This document shows, piece after piece, positions 25,242-34,995 of a DNA stretch of 64,000 nucleotides (positions within the stretch are counted from its first letter, which is position 1; each line of letters starts with the position of its first letter). Location: NCBI RefSeq assembly GCF_000417505.1, contig NZ_APHY01000020.1, forward strand, positions 1-64,000. Reading direction: 5' to 3'. The stretch is from Megasphaera sp. NM10 (lineage in GTDB: Bacteria > Bacillota > Negativicutes > Veillonellales > Megasphaeraceae). Both the position numbers and the translations under genes were made by a program. Under the pieces are notes generated by a model. It saw only the letters and a program-made list of their open reading frames with translations, was not told where the DNA came from and ran no database searches.

Positions 25242-26445
25242 AATATGCATCGGTTACGGACGTCGTCCGCCGCATCAAAGATGATATCCACGGCGATTAC
25301 CGCTTGCAGAGCATCGCTATGGAAGGCAACATCATCGGCCTCAAGCGGGCGTCGAACGGCCATTATTATATGAATATCCGCGATGATCAGTGCTCCATCC
25401 GGGCCATCGTCTTCCGCAGCCGCGTGACGGCAGCGGTCCGGGCCGTCCGCGAAGGGGACCATGTCGTCGTCATCGGCGCCGTCAACGTCTATGAAAAAGG
25501 CGGCGCCCTTTCCTTTATCATTGAACAGCTCTTTTCCCAGGGGACAGGGTCTCTGCAGGCCCAGTACGAACGCATCAAGAATGAACTGGCGGCTCAGGGC
25601 TATTTCGACAGCAGCCACAAGAAGGAGCTGCCGCGCTTCCCCTGGCGCATCGGCGTCCTGACGTCGAAGACCGGCGCCGTGCTCCACGACATCTATAAGA
25701 TTGCCGGCGAGCGCAATCCTTATGCCGAAATCATCCTGCATCCCATCCCCGTCCAGGGCGACGGCGTCGATACGGCCATCGCCAAGGCCATCGGCGAGAT
25801 GGGCCGGCGCAAGGACCTGGACGTCCTCATCGTCGGCCGCGGCGGCGGCTCCATGGAAGACCTGTGGTGCTTCAACAGCCCGGCTGTGATCAAGGCCATT
25901 TACCATGCCAGCGTACCGGTCATTACGGCCATCGGCCATGAAACGGATACGACCCTGGCCGATTATGCCGCTGACGTGCGGGCGGCGACGCCGACCCACG
26001 CGGCCGAGATGGCTTTCTTTGACGTCAGCGAAGCGGAAATGGACCTGGCCGCACTGGCGGACCGGGCTTACGAACGGGTCATGGCCTGCATCGAAGACCG
26101 GCAGCGCTGGGTCGAACAGGCGGCGGGCCGGCTGAACCTGCAGCGCTACGATGCCTTCCTGGCCATGCGCGAAGCACGCCTGGCAGGCCTGATGGAACAG
26201 GCCGACCGCCAGCTGCGCCTCCATCTGGAACAGAAGCAGGGGAAGCTGAATACCCTGACGGCTTCCCTGCAGGCCCTGAACCCGGCAGCCTCGTGCGCCG
26301 CGGCTACGGCCAGCTCATGCAGCATGACAAGATCCTTACAGATATCCACAGCGTGTCGAAAGAGGCCCCGCTGACGATACAAGTCGTCGACGGGACGATT
26401 ACGACGGCTGTTAAAGAGGTGGACATATATGGCAAGAACGACTGA
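25238..26445 (+). CDS. xseA: Exodeoxyribonuclease VII large subunit, frameshifted near the 3' end
   Basis: Large subunit of the ExoVII single-strand nuclease. The OB-fold domain (about 1-100) begins MKYASVTDVVRRIKDDIHGD. The catalytic domain includes RFPWRIGVLTSKTGAVLHDI, VGRGGGSMEDLWCFN and ITAIGHETDTTLADYAAD, and a coiled-coil tail follows. After ALNP the frame is lost: as written it ends near 26374. One base out of phase it reads GSLVRRGYGQLMQHDKILTD and ends with TGA at 26443-26445, overlapping xseB. A missing C in the run at 26281-26283 explains both. Restored length is 402 residues, normal. The ATG at 25238 follows GGAAGGGAAG. Confidence 0.9.
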
Positions 26446-26683
26446 TAAATTGAAGCGTTTTGAAAGCAATTATGAAAAATTGGAACAGCTCGTACAGGAA
26501 CTGGACGCACCGGACCTGACGCTGAAGCAGTCCCTCGATTTATATGAAAAGGCCATCAAATTATCCCAGTCCTGCGAAGGCGCCCTGGAATATGCCCGCC
26601 AGAAGGCCCAGGCCCTGGCCGATGTCCGGGCCGATAAGGACAGCAGCGACGAGGCGCCGGCTGAAGGGGTGTTGGACTTATGA
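26429..26683 (+). CDS. xseB: Exodeoxyribonuclease VII small subunit
   Basis: An 84-residue small subunit that binds the XseA coiled coil. FESNYEKLEQLVQELDAPDL and SLDLYEKAIKLSQSCE are the typical helical motifs. It starts 17 bases before the restored xseA stop and overlaps ispA by 4 bases (ATGA), so the three are coupled. Confidence 0.93.
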   Translation: MARTTDKLKRFESNYEKLEQLVQELDAPDLTLKQSLDLYEKAIKLSQSCEGALEYARQKAQALADVRADKDSSDEAPAEGVLDL

Positions 26684-27564
26684 CCTTCCAAGACTATCTG
26701 GCAGGACAGCGTAAGCGCGTCGACGATTACCTGTCCCACGTACTGACGACGGACCAGCCGTGTTTTTCCAGGCTCTATGAAGCCATGAATTACAGCCTCC
26801 TGGCCGGAGGCAAGCGCATCCGCCCGGTCCTTCTGCTGGCGACGGTCGAAGCCCTGGAACAGGATGCCTCTCCCTATACGGGACTGGCCTGCGCTCTGGA
26901 ATGTATCCATACGTATTCCTTGATCCACGACGACCTGCCCTGTATGGATGACGACGACCTGCGCCGGGGCAAGCCGACGAACCACGTCGTCTACGGTGCC
27001 GGCCTGGCTACCCTGGCCGGTGACGGCCTGCTGACCTTTGCCTTCGAGCTCATGGCCAGCCAGAAAGGCATTGCACCGGACAAACTGAACCGCTGCATCG
27101 CCGTCATCGCCAGAGCGGCCGGACCGGCCGGCATGGTCGGCGGCCAGGCCTTCGACCTGGCTTCGGACGGCGACATGGCCATCGGCCGGGAAGGCATGGA
27201 ACTCCTGCACCGTTCCAAGACGGGCGTCATCTTCAAGGCGGCCATCGACATGGCAGCCATCGTCGCCGATGCGTCGCCGCAGCAGCGGCAGGCCCTGGAA
27301 GCCTATGCGTCGTACATGGGCCTGACCTTCCAGATCACCGACGATATCCTCGATGTCGTCGGCGATGAAGCTTTGCTGGGCAAACCCGTCGGCAGCGACG
27401 CCCGCAACGACAAGGCCACGTATGTGACCATCTTTTCCCTGGACGAAGCCCGGCGCATGGCCCGCGAAGCGGCCGGCAAGGCCGTCCAGGCCCTGGAACC
27501 GTTAGGGCCGCAGGCCTGGTTCCTGAAAGAACTGGTCGAACATCTGCTGGTCCGCGTTCATTAA
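26680..27564 (+). CDS. ispA: Farnesyl/geranyl diphosphate synthase
   Basis: A 294-residue trans-prenyltransferase making C15 (or C20) diphosphate for undecaprenyl phosphate and quinones. The first Asp-rich motif DDLPCMDDDD (84-93) and the second ITDDILD bind Mg-diphosphate. GGKRIRP (43-49) binds IPP. The short first motif region with CM before the DDDD is as in bacterial farnesyl synthases. The next gene is tlyA; dxs, often found between them in Firmicutes, is absent. Confidence 0.93.
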   Translation: MTFQDYLAGQRKRVDDYLSHVLTTDQPCFSRLYEAMNYSLLAGGKRIRPVLLLATVEALEQDASPYTGLACALECIHTYSLIHDDLPCMDDDDLRRGKPTNHVVYGAGLATLAGDGLLTFAFELMASQKGIAPDKLNRCIAVIARAAGPAGMVGGQAFDLASDGDMAIGREGMELLHRSKTGVIFKAAIDMAAIVADASPQQRQALEAYASYMGLTFQITDDILDVVGDEALLGKPVGSDARNDKATYVTIFSLDEARRMAREAAGKAVQALEPLGPQAWFLKELVEHLLVRVH

Positions 27565-27585
27565 TGTGAGAGGGGTATTACAGGT

Positions 27586-28389
27586 ATGCAGCATAAAGAA
27601 AGATTAGACGTGCTTCTCGTCAGCCGCGGCTTGTCTGAAAGCCGGGAAAAGGCCAAGGCGACCATCATGGCCGGCCTGGTCTTCGTCGACAACCAGCGCG
27701 TCGACAAGGCGGGCACGAAGCTGCCCGTCGACGTAGATATTACCGTCAAGGGCAATCCCATTCCCTATGTCGGCCGGGGCGGCCTGAAACTGGAAAAGGC
27801 CATGGAAACGTTTCCCATCGACTTGACGGGTAAGACCATGATGGATATTGGCGCCTCGACAGGCGGCTTCACGGACTGCGCCCTCCAGCGCGGCGCGGCC
27901 AAGGTCTTTGCCGTCGACGTCGGCTATGGCCAGCTGGCCTGGAAACTGCGGACTGATGACCGCGTCGTCAACATGGAACGGACCAATATCCGCAACGTCA
28001 CTGTTGCAGATATCGGCGAGCCCGTCGATTTCATCTCCATTGACGTCTCCTTCATTTCCCTGCTCAAGATCATGCCGGCCGTCGAACCGCTGCTCAAGGC
28101 AGGCGGCACGATGGTCACGCTCATCAAGCCGCAGTTCGAAGCGGGCCGGGAACACGTCGGCAAAGGCGGCATCGTCCGCGACATCCAGGTCCACCGCGAC
28201 GTCATCCGCCACGTCACGGACGGCATCGCCGACTGCGGCCTGTCGCCGCTGGGCCTGACCTTTTCGCCCATCAAAGGGGCTGACGGCAATATTGAATATC
28301 TCTTGTACAGCCGTAAAGATGACCCGTGCCATAACGATATCACCGACGCTGTCGTCGATGATATCGTCGGTAAATCCCATGAAATGTAG
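27586..28389 (+). CDS. tlyA: TlyA family rRNA methyltransferase / hemolysin-like
   Basis: A 267-residue protein with an N-terminal S4 domain (about 5-65, RLDVLLVSRGLSESREKAKA) and an FtsJ-type SAM methyltransferase domain (MMDIGASTGGFTDCALQRGA, then KPQFEAGREHVGKGG). Actinobacterial TlyA makes 2'-O-methylcytidine in 16S and 23S rRNA; the same role is plausible here. It ends 9 bases before nadK. Confidence 0.92.
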   Translation: MQHKERLDVLLVSRGLSESREKAKATIMAGLVFVDNQRVDKAGTKLPVDVDITVKGNPIPYVGRGGLKLEKAMETFPIDLTGKTMMDIGASTGGFTDCALQRGAAKVFAVDVGYGQLAWKLRTDDRVVNMERTNIRNVTVADIGEPVDFISIDVSFISLLKIMPAVEPLLKAGGTMVTLIKPQFEAGREHVGKGGIVRDIQVHRDVIRHVTDGIADCGLSPLGLTFSPIKGADGNIEYLLYSRKDDPCHNDITDAVVDDIVGKSHEM

Positions 28390-28398
28390 GTGATCCCC

Positions 28399-29271
28399 AT
28401 GCGTATCGGTATTTTCCCGAACCTCGTCAAACGTGAAAGTGCTGCCATTGTCCAGCAGATGATCAAGATTTGTGAAAAACATGGCATTGAATATTACCTG
28501 CCAGCCTACGTCAGCGAGAGCCGACAGCCGGCGTATCAGCGCATCGGCGCTGAACACCTGCGGCCGCGCATGACCATTTACAGCACCATCGACGTGGCCA
28601 TGATCCTCGGCGGCGACGGGACGATCCTCAAGATGGCCAAGCAGTTCGCTGAAGCCGATGTCCCGGTCTGCGGCATCAACCTGGGCTCCCTGGGCTTCCT
28701 CTACGAAGTCGAGACCAAGACCCTGGAAAAGCGCATGGAAGACATCCTGGCCGGCCGCTATTTCCTGGAAGAACGGATGATGCTCCATTCGGAACTGTGC
28801 TATGAAGACGGCCTGGTCCAGTCCCTGCCCGATGCCCTCAACGACATCGTCATCGGCCACGGCAACGTGGGCAAGCTCATCCGCATCGACTTGAGCATCA
28901 ACGGCCACTTCATCCAGCAGTATCCCGGCGACGGCCTCATCGTGGCCACGGCGACGGGTAGTACGGGCTATACTTTCTCCAGCGGCGGCCCTATCGTCGC
29001 GCCCAGCGTGCCCTGCATCATGGTTACGCCTATCTGCCCGCATCTGCTGCTGAAAGTGCCCCTGGTCCTGCGCGATGACGACCAGGTGTCGGTGACCGTG
29101 GCCAACAGCCGCAACAGCGTCCGCGTCTCTGTCGACGGCATGATGGACCAGGAACTCATGCGCAACATGACCCTCCAGGTCCGCAAGTCCGACCACGTCT
29201 TGAAGATCATCCGCTTCAACAAGAATTATTTCTATAGCAACTTATTTACGAAAATGATGGGAAATGATTGA
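28399..29271 (+). CDS. nadK: NAD kinase
   Basis: A 290-residue NAD(+)/polyphosphate kinase that makes NADP. GGDGT (71-75) is the phosphate-binding motif. Also present are NDIVIGHGNVGKL and PGDGLIVATATGSTGYTFSS, the latter being the NAD-binding and subunit-contact stretch. AGGTGAT precedes the ATG at 28399. The start codon of the next gene lies inside the last codons of nadK. Confidence 0.94.
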   Translation: MRIGIFPNLVKRESAAIVQQMIKICEKHGIEYYLPAYVSESRQPAYQRIGAEHLRPRMTIYSTIDVAMILGGDGTILKMAKQFAEADVPVCGINLGSLGFLYEVETKTLEKRMEDILAGRYFLEERMMLHSELCYEDGLVQSLPDALNDIVIGHGNVGKLIRIDLSINGHFIQQYPGDGLIVATATGSTGYTFSSGGPIVAPSVPCIMVTPICPHLLLKVPLVLRDDDQVSVTVANSRNSVRVSVDGMMDQELMRNMTLQVRKSDHVLKIIRFNKNYFYSNLFTKMMGND

Positions 29272-29878
29272 CATGTATCCATTCCGCAATGCCGTTACGG
29301 TATCACATATGATGACTGAACCCTACGCCCGCCAGGCCCATGTCCTCGTCGACATGACCTGCGGCAACGGCCACGACACGGCCTTCCTGGCCCGCACCAT
29401 GCCTGATGACGCCGTCCTCTACGCCTTCGATATCCAGCCCTGTGCCATCGAGCGCACGCGCCAGCGCCTGCAGGACGAAGGCCTGGGGGACAAGGACGTC
29501 CGCTGCCGCTGCGGGTCCCATGAACAACTGCTGGCTGATGTACAGTCAGACATTGACATTATCGTATTTAATTTAGGCTATTTGCCATCTGGTGACCATA
29601 AAATCCATACAAATTGTGAAATAACACTAAAAGCTATAAAAATAGGCTTGAATAAAATTGCGATAAATGGGATAATTATGATAACAGCCTATCCCGGTAC
29701 GGAGGCCGGGGCTTGTGAAGAACAGGCGCTGCGGTCGTTCTTACAGACCATACCCCAGCAGGACTTCCATATTTCGTCCTGGCAACCCGTCAATGAGGTG
29801 CATTGTCCACCCGTATTATATATTGTACAGAAAAGAGGGAAACGTCATTATGAAGAGATTCCGTTACACCAAGATTAA
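29264..29878 (+). CDS. mnmM: tRNA (mnm5s2U34) methyltransferase-like protein (MnmM/YtqB family)
   Basis: A 204-residue class I SAM methyltransferase. VDMTCGNGHDTAFLAR (SAM loop, about 29-44), YAFDIQPCAI and FNLGYLPSGDHKIHT match the YtqB family, which completes the mnm5 modification at U34 in B. subtilis. A second possible start is ATG at 29273. The central 150 bases (about 29550-29695) are markedly A+T-rich, with ATA, AAA and TTA codons unlike the flanks, as if replaced by DNA from another source. It overlaps argR by 29 bases. Confidence 0.85.
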   Translation: MIDMYPFRNAVTVSHMMTEPYARQAHVLVDMTCGNGHDTAFLARTMPDDAVLYAFDIQPCAIERTRQRLQDEGLGDKDVRCRCGSHEQLLADVQSDIDIIVFNLGYLPSGDHKIHTNCEITLKAIKIGLNKIAINGIIMITAYPGTEAGACEEQALRSFLQTIPQQDFHISSWQPVNEVHCPPVLYIVQKRGKRHYEEIPLHQD

Positions 29879-30305
29879 AGAAATTGTCCAGTCCCGTCCT
29901 ATCGAAACGCAGGAAGAATTAGCCAAGGCCTTGCAGGAAGAAGGCATCGAAGTCACACAGGCTACGGTTTCCCGCGATATCAAAGAGCTCATGCTCATCA
30001 AGGTCCCGACCAGTGATGGCCATTACCGCTACGCCCTGTCGCCGGAACAGAACATGCTCATGTCCAAGAACCGCATGGCCCGCCTGTTCCAGGACTCCAT
30101 CGTCCGCGTCGATTCGGCGTATAACCAGATCATCGTCCATACCCTGCCGGGTTCGGCCAATCCCATTGCCGCCGCCATCGACCATGCCCGCTGGGAAAAT
30201 GTCATCGGCACCCTGGCCGGCGACGACACGGTCCTCCTCATCGTCAAGGACACGGAAACGGTTCCGAAACTGGTCAAACTTATCGTATCGCTGATGAAGG
30301 AATGA
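29850..30305 (+). CDS. argR: Arginine repressor
   Basis: A 151-residue ArgR/AhrC regulator of arginine synthesis and catabolism. The N-terminal winged helix contains ETQEELAKALQEEGIEVTQA and TVSRDIKELMLIKV. The C-terminal oligomerisation and arginine-binding domain contains PGSANPIAAAIDHA and GTLAGDDTVLLIV. The ATG at 29850 is preceded by AGAGGG. Position between mnmM and recN is the standard Firmicutes order. No arginine genes are in the window. Confidence 0.94.
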   Translation: MKRFRYTKIKEIVQSRPIETQEELAKALQEEGIEVTQATVSRDIKELMLIKVPTSDGHYRYALSPEQNMLMSKNRMARLFQDSIVRVDSAYNQIIVHTLPGSANPIAAAIDHARWENVIGTLAGDDTVLLIVKDTETVPKLVKLIVSLMKE

Positions 30306-30312
30306 GGCCCTT

Positions 30313-31995
30313 ATGCTGCAGTCCCTGCACATCCACAATTTTGCTCTGATTGAAGACCTGCACCTTACTTTTGGCGACGGGGTGACGATTTTTACCGGCG
30401 AAACCGGCGCCGGCAAATCGATTCTCCTCGACGCCATCGGTATGCTGGCAGGCAAACGCGCATCGGCATCGTTCGTCCGTCACGGGACGGACTCATTCCT
30501 TGTCGAAGGCGCGTTCTTTTTTTCTCCCCTGCCAGAAGGGCTGGAACAGCTGCTGACCGATAATCACATCGAAGTCGATGAAGGCCAGCTCATCATTTCC
30601 CGCCAGTTCCAGCGCAGCGGCCGCGGGACGATCCTGGTCAACGGCACGCTGGTGCCGACGACAGTCCTGCGGCGCCTCGGCGCATACCTCCTGGATATCC
30701 ACGGCCAGTTCGACAACAGCCTGATTTTCAACTCGTCTTACCACGTGGCCATCCTCGACGGCCTCACGGCCGACGTCCGTCAGGCCCGCCAGGACTATGA
30801 CGAACTATATCGCCAGTGGCATCAGACGGAAGGCGAAATCAAGGCCCTGCGCCACGATGAAAGCGAAAAGGCGCGGAGGCTCAGTATCCTGGCCTTCCAG
30901 ATCAAGGAAATCGAAGGGGCCGCCCTGAAAGAAGGGGAAGACGACGAACTGGAACAGAAAATCAACAAGGCTTCCCATGCCGAACACATCAAGGATAACC
31001 TGAAAGAAGCCATGTTTGCCCTGGAAGGGGGCGAACGCCAGCCCGGCGTCATCGAACAGATCGAGACCATCCACCGCAGCCTGGAAAAGGCGTCGGCTTA
31101 CGATGAAGCTTTCAGTGCCCTGGCCGGCAAAGTCGAGACTCTGTCCTATGAAATCGAAGACGTCCACGACGGCCTCCTGAGCTATGCCGATTCTTTCGAC
31201 TTCGATGAACGGGCCCTGGATGCCATGCAGTCCCGCCTGGCGTCGATTGAAAAGCTTAAGCGCAAATACGGCTTCACCGTCGCCGATATTCTGCAATTCC
31301 TGGCCAAGGCCAAGGCCGATTACGAACGGCTCGACCAGTCCGAAAGCCACCTGGCCAAGCTGGAAGAGAAATTGGCCCGTCAGGCCGCGGCTGTGCGCCA
31401 GCAGGCCCAGGTCCTGGCGGCCGCGCGCCGTGACGCCGACAGCCAGTTCAGCCAGACCATGACGGCGACGCTCAACAAGCTGGGCATGCTGAACAGCCGT
31501 ATCGCCTTCCACATCGAACCGATGAAGGACATCACAGCGGATGGTTCAGCCGGTATCGAGCTCTATTTCTCGGCCAATACGGGCGAAGATATGCAGCCCC
31601 TGGCCAAGATAGCATCGGGCGGCGAAGTATCGCGTATTGCCCTGGCCCTGAAGACGGCCGGTCCGGAACGGACGACGGGCAAGACGATGATCTTCGACGA
31701 AATCGACGTCGGCATCAGCGGCCAGACGGGCCTGCAGGTCGCCGACCACATCCGCCAGCTCTCCGGCCAGGGCCAGGTCTTCTGCATTACCCACCTGCCG
31801 CAGACGGCGGCCATTGCCGACCACCATTATTTCATATATAAGAAAGAAATGGACGGCCGCACGGTCACCCAGGTCCGGGGCCTCTCGGAAGGGGAACACG
31901 TCCTGGAAATCGCCCGCATGTTCGCCGGCAACGATACGACCAAGGCCAGCATCGAAGCCGCCCGCCAGATCGTAAAACAAGTCAAGGGCATGTAA
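30313..31995 (+). CDS. recN: DNA repair protein RecN
   Basis: A 560-residue SMC-like ATPase acting early at double-strand breaks. Walker A GETGAGKS (29-36), long coiled coil (about 150-365, rich in Glu/Lys/Ala), signature IASGGEVSRIALALK near 435 and Walker B MIFDEIDVGISG near 460 are all present, followed by FCITHLPQTAAIADHH. It begins 7 bases after argR. The stop codon sits inside a long perfect inverted repeat (31978-32008). Confidence 0.96.
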   Translation: MLQSLHIHNFALIEDLHLTFGDGVTIFTGETGAGKSILLDAIGMLAGKRASASFVRHGTDSFLVEGAFFFSPLPEGLEQLLTDNHIEVDEGQLIISRQFQRSGRGTILVNGTLVPTTVLRRLGAYLLDIHGQFDNSLIFNSSYHVAILDGLTADVRQARQDYDELYRQWHQTEGEIKALRHDESEKARRLSILAFQIKEIEGAALKEGEDDELEQKINKASHAEHIKDNLKEAMFALEGGERQPGVIEQIETIHRSLEKASAYDEAFSALAGKVETLSYEIEDVHDGLLSYADSFDFDERALDAMQSRLASIEKLKRKYGFTVADILQFLAKAKADYERLDQSESHLAKLEEKLARQAAAVRQQAQVLAAARRDADSQFSQTMTATLNKLGMLNSRIAFHIEPMKDITADGSAGIELYFSANTGEDMQPLAKIASGGEVSRIALALKTAGPERTTGKTMIFDEIDVGISGQTGLQVADHIRQLSGQGQVFCITHLPQTAAIADHHYFIYKKEMDGRTVTQVRGLSEGEHVLEIARMFAGNDTTKASIEAARQIVKQVKGM

Positions 31996-32008
31996 TGCCC
32001 TTGACTTG
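31978..32008. terminator. Perfect palindrome overlapping the recN stop codon
   Basis: CAAGTCAAGGGCAT, loop GTA, ATGCCCTTGACTTG: a 14-bp perfect stem without a T-run. It may act as a weak or factor-dependent terminator or protect the 3' end. Confidence 0.5.
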
Positions 32009-32030
32009 CGATTCGACATTGCTTTACGGG

Positions 32031-32059
32031 TTGACGAATGTCCGTGATAGGTATATAGT
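32031..32059 (+). promoter_or_regulatory. Promoter of dapB-asd-dapA
   Basis: TTGACG (32031-32036), 17-base spacer, TATAGT (32054-32059). Confidence 0.7.
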
Positions 32060-32117
32060 TAATTATAATTTCAAAAAATAGAAGTTCTACGAAAACGAAC
32101 CCATAGGAGGGATAGAT

Positions 32118-32915
32118 ATGCTTCGTGTATTAGTCAATGGTGCCGATGGCCGCATGGGCAGCCAGGTCGTCAAAGCTGTCTTTGAAGATCCGGAATTGGA
32201 AGTCGCTGGCGGTATCAGCATCACTCATGTCGGTGAAGATGTCGGCGATATCGCCGGTGTCGGCCACTTAGGCCTGGCCATCCGCAATGACCTGGGCGCC
32301 GCCCTGGACGACATCAAACCGGATGTCGTCGTCGATTTCACGACGCCGAAAGTCATCTTCAACAACGCCAAGACCTGCATCGAACACGGTATCAACATGG
32401 TCGTCGGTACGACGGGCCTGACGGCAGACCAGCGCGATGAACTCAACGCCCTGGCACTGGAAAAGAAGACCAGCATCTTCATTGCGCCGAACTTTTCCAT
32501 CGGTGCCGTCCTGATGATGAAGCTCTCGACAGAAGTCGCTCCGTATCTGCCGGATGTCGAAATCATCGAACTCCATCACAACAATAAACTGGATGCGCCG
32601 TCTGGTACGGCCATCATGACAGCTGATAAAATCGAAGCTGCCCGCAAGGCCGCTGGTGCTAAACCGGCTCCGGACAAGACCCATGAAAGCCTCGACGGCG
32701 CCCGCGGTGCCTCTGTCGCCGGGATCCCTATCCACAGCGTCCGCCTGCCGGGGTACGTCGCACATCAGCAAGTCTTATTTGGGGGGTACGGCGAACTGCT
32801 GACAATCCGCCACGACTCGATGGACCGCAAGTCCTTCATGCCCGGCGTCGTCTTAGCCGTCAAAAAAGTAAGCTCCCGTCCGGGCTTGACCTTTGGACTG
32901 GAAAACTATTTATAA
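32118..32915 (+). CDS. dapB: 4-hydroxy-tetrahydrodipicolinate reductase
   Basis: A 265-residue DapB, second step of the diaminopimelate/lysine branch. The nucleotide-binding loop NGADGRMG (7-14) and the substrate motif ELHHNNKLDAPSGTA (about 152-166) are clear. AGGAGGG precedes the ATG. First gene of the dapB-asd-dapA operon, which supplies meso-DAP for peptidoglycan and lysine. Confidence 0.96.
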   Translation: MLRVLVNGADGRMGSQVVKAVFEDPELEVAGGISITHVGEDVGDIAGVGHLGLAIRNDLGAALDDIKPDVVVDFTTPKVIFNNAKTCIEHGINMVVGTTGLTADQRDELNALALEKKTSIFIAPNFSIGAVLMMKLSTEVAPYLPDVEIIELHHNNKLDAPSGTAIMTADKIEAARKAAGAKPAPDKTHESLDGARGASVAGIPIHSVRLPGYVAHQQVLFGGYGELLTIRHDSMDRKSFMPGVVLAVKKVSSRPGLTFGLENYL

Positions 32916-32942
32916 AAGAACCATTAGGGGAGGAAGTTTGTT

Positions 32943-33980
32943 ATGACAAAAGAACCGGTAGTAGCGATTTTAGGTGCCACAGGTGCCGTAGGCCAGGAAT
33001 TTATCCGCTTGATCGGAGAACGCAAATTCCCGTACAGCAAGTTGAAGTTATTAGCATCGTACCGTTCGGCTGGCAAGAAATTGACCGTCAACGGCCAGGA
33101 ATATACGGTTGAAGAAGCCAAACCAGAATCTTTCGACGGTGTTGATATCGGCTTGTTCGCCGGCGGCTCGATCAGTAAGGAATTGGGACCCGAAGCTGCT
33201 AAACGGGGCTGCGTCGTCATCGACAACTCCAGCACGTTCCGTATGGACCCGGATGTCCCCCTGGTCGTACCGGAAGTCAACCCTGAAGATATTGCCTGGC
33301 ACAAGGGCATCATTGCCAACCCGAACTGCTCGACGATCATCATGCTCATGGCACTCAAGCCGATTCACGACTTGTCGCCGATCAAACGCATCATCGTCAG
33401 CACCTATCAGGCTGTATCCGGTGCCGGCAAAGAAGGTATCGACGAACTGCGCGATGAAACGGAAGCGTACCTCAAAGGCGAAGAAATGCAGCCCAAGATC
33501 CTGCCCAGCAAGAGCCTGCCCAAGCATTATCCCATCGCCTTCAACCTCATTCCGCAGATCGATAAATTCGTAGAAAAAGATTACACCAAAGAAGAAATGA
33601 AGATGGTCAACGAAACGCACAAGATGCTCCACGATGACTCCATCGCCATTACGGCTACGACGGTCCGCGTCCCGGTCTTCCGCAGCCATGCCGAATCGGT
33701 CTATGTCGAAACGGCCGATGAACTGACAGTTGATGCCGTCCGCAAAGCCATCGATGCTTTCCCGGGTGCCCAGGTCCAGGATAATCCGGCTGAAATGGAA
33801 TATCCTATGCCTTTGTTCACGTCGGAAAAATATGACTGCTACGTCGGCCGTATCCGCAAGGATCTTTACAACCCGAAAGCCATCAACCTCTGGGTATCGG
33901 GTGACCAGATCCGCAAAGGCGCTGCGCTCAATGCCCTGCAGATTGCCGAATACATGCTGGCCCACGACATGATCCACTAG
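32943..33980 (+). CDS. asd: Aspartate-semialdehyde dehydrogenase
   Basis: A 345-residue enzyme that reduces aspartyl phosphate to the semialdehyde shared by lysine, threonine and methionine synthesis. GATGAVGQEF (11-20) binds NADP, and NPNCSTIIM carries the catalytic Cys (near 122). The downstream STYQAVSGAGKEGI and RVPVFRSHAESV segments fit the Gram-positive-type enzyme. Spaced 27 bases from dapB and 24 from dapA. Confidence 0.96.
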   Translation: MTKEPVVAILGATGAVGQEFIRLIGERKFPYSKLKLLASYRSAGKKLTVNGQEYTVEEAKPESFDGVDIGLFAGGSISKELGPEAAKRGCVVIDNSSTFRMDPDVPLVVPEVNPEDIAWHKGIIANPNCSTIIMLMALKPIHDLSPIKRIIVSTYQAVSGAGKEGIDELRDETEAYLKGEEMQPKILPSKSLPKHYPIAFNLIPQIDKFVEKDYTKEEMKMVNETHKMLHDDSIAITATTVRVPVFRSHAESVYVETADELTVDAVRKAIDAFPGAQVQDNPAEMEYPMPLFTSEKYDCYVGRIRKDLYNPKAINLWVSGDQIRKGAALNALQIAEYMLAHDMIH

Positions 33981-34004
33981 TACGAAGAGGGGAGAGAATC
34001 CTTT

Positions 34005-34885
34005 ATGTTAACGTTTCCCAATGTTATTGTCGCTATGATTACGCCGTTCCATCAGGATGGCTCCGTCAATTACGAAGCTGCCGTCGAACTGGCTAAGAAA
34101 TATGCTGACGAAGGATCGGCCATCCTCGTCGGTGCTACTACAGGTGAAGGGGCTGTCATGACGGAAGAAGAAAAACTCAAGCTCTTCAAAGTCACAGCCG
34201 ATGCCCTGAAAGGCCAGACCCTGGTCATGGGCAATGTCGGGACCAACAATACGGCTCAGACCATCGCCATGATTCAGAAAGCGAAAGATACGGGCATCGA
34301 TGCCCTGCTGTGCATCGTCCCGTATTACAATAAACCGAACCAGGAAGGCTGTTACGCCCACTTTGCAGCTATCGCCAAGTCGACGGACATGCCTATCTTC
34401 ATTTACAACGTACCGGGCCGTACAGGCGGCAAAATCGAACCGCAGACGGTCTGCCAGCTGGCTCATGACTTCCCGAACATCATCGGTCTCAAAGATGCCA
34501 GCGGCGACCTGGACTACGCCGGTTACGTCGCAGCCAATGCACCGGAAGGGTTCCATCTCTACAGCGGTGATGACAACCTGACCCTGCCTATCGTCGCTGT
34601 CGGCGGCGAAGGCGTCATTTCCGTCGCTGCTCACGTCATCGGCAAGGAAATGAACGAAATGATCCAGGCCCACAAAGACGGCGACGTCAAGAAGGCAGCG
34701 GCCCTCCATCAGAAGTACCTGCCCTTCATGAAAGGCTGCTTCTGCACGGTCAGCCCGGTCCCGGTCAAAACTATGCTCAACATGCTCGGCTTCCCGGCCG
34801 GCCCGTTCCGCCTGCCCTGGTAGACGCCACACCGGAAATAAAGGCCAAGTGCGAACAATACCTGAAAGACATCGGCAGATTATAA
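34005..34885 (+). CDS. dapA: 4-hydroxy-tetrahydrodipicolinate synthase, C-terminal frameshift
   Basis: DapA condenses aspartate semialdehyde with pyruvate. GATTGEG (about 46-52), YNVPGRTGG with the catalytic-triad Tyr (near 134), and GLKDASGDL with the Schiff-base Lys (near 163) are intact. As written the frame ends after GPFRLPW at 34823. Restoring one C in the run at 34815-34817 gives GPFRLPLVDATPEIKAKCEQ and a stop at 34883-34885, the normal C-terminus and length (293 residues). The break is probably a consensus error, since the enzyme should be needed for wall synthesis. AGGGGAGAG precedes the ATG. Confidence 0.92.
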
Positions 34886-34898
34886 GTGCTGATAAACG

Positions 34899-34964
34899 GA
34901 AACCTCTCCGACCTGTACTCAAGCCTCCCTTATAGGGAGGTGGCCCAGTGGGCCGGAGAGATTT
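34899..34964. repeat. Short double-hairpin repeat, copy 9 (divergent)
   Basis: Begins AAACCTCTCCG, then CCTCCCTTATAGGGAGG and GGCCCAGTGGGCC, ending GGAGAGATT. Confidence 0.7.
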
Positions 34965-34995
34965 CTATAAACTTGGTTTTATATTAAAAAAAGCC

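Noticed and set aside
27604-29196. 530-codon open frame opposite tlyA and nadK
   Set aside because: Same codon-bias effect; both genes on the plus strand are unmistakable and coupled to their neighbours.
34005-34823. dapA as a naturally shortened 272-residue enzyme
   Set aside because: The sequence after the stop still encodes the conserved C-terminal helix in the next frame, so a one-base loss is the better reading.
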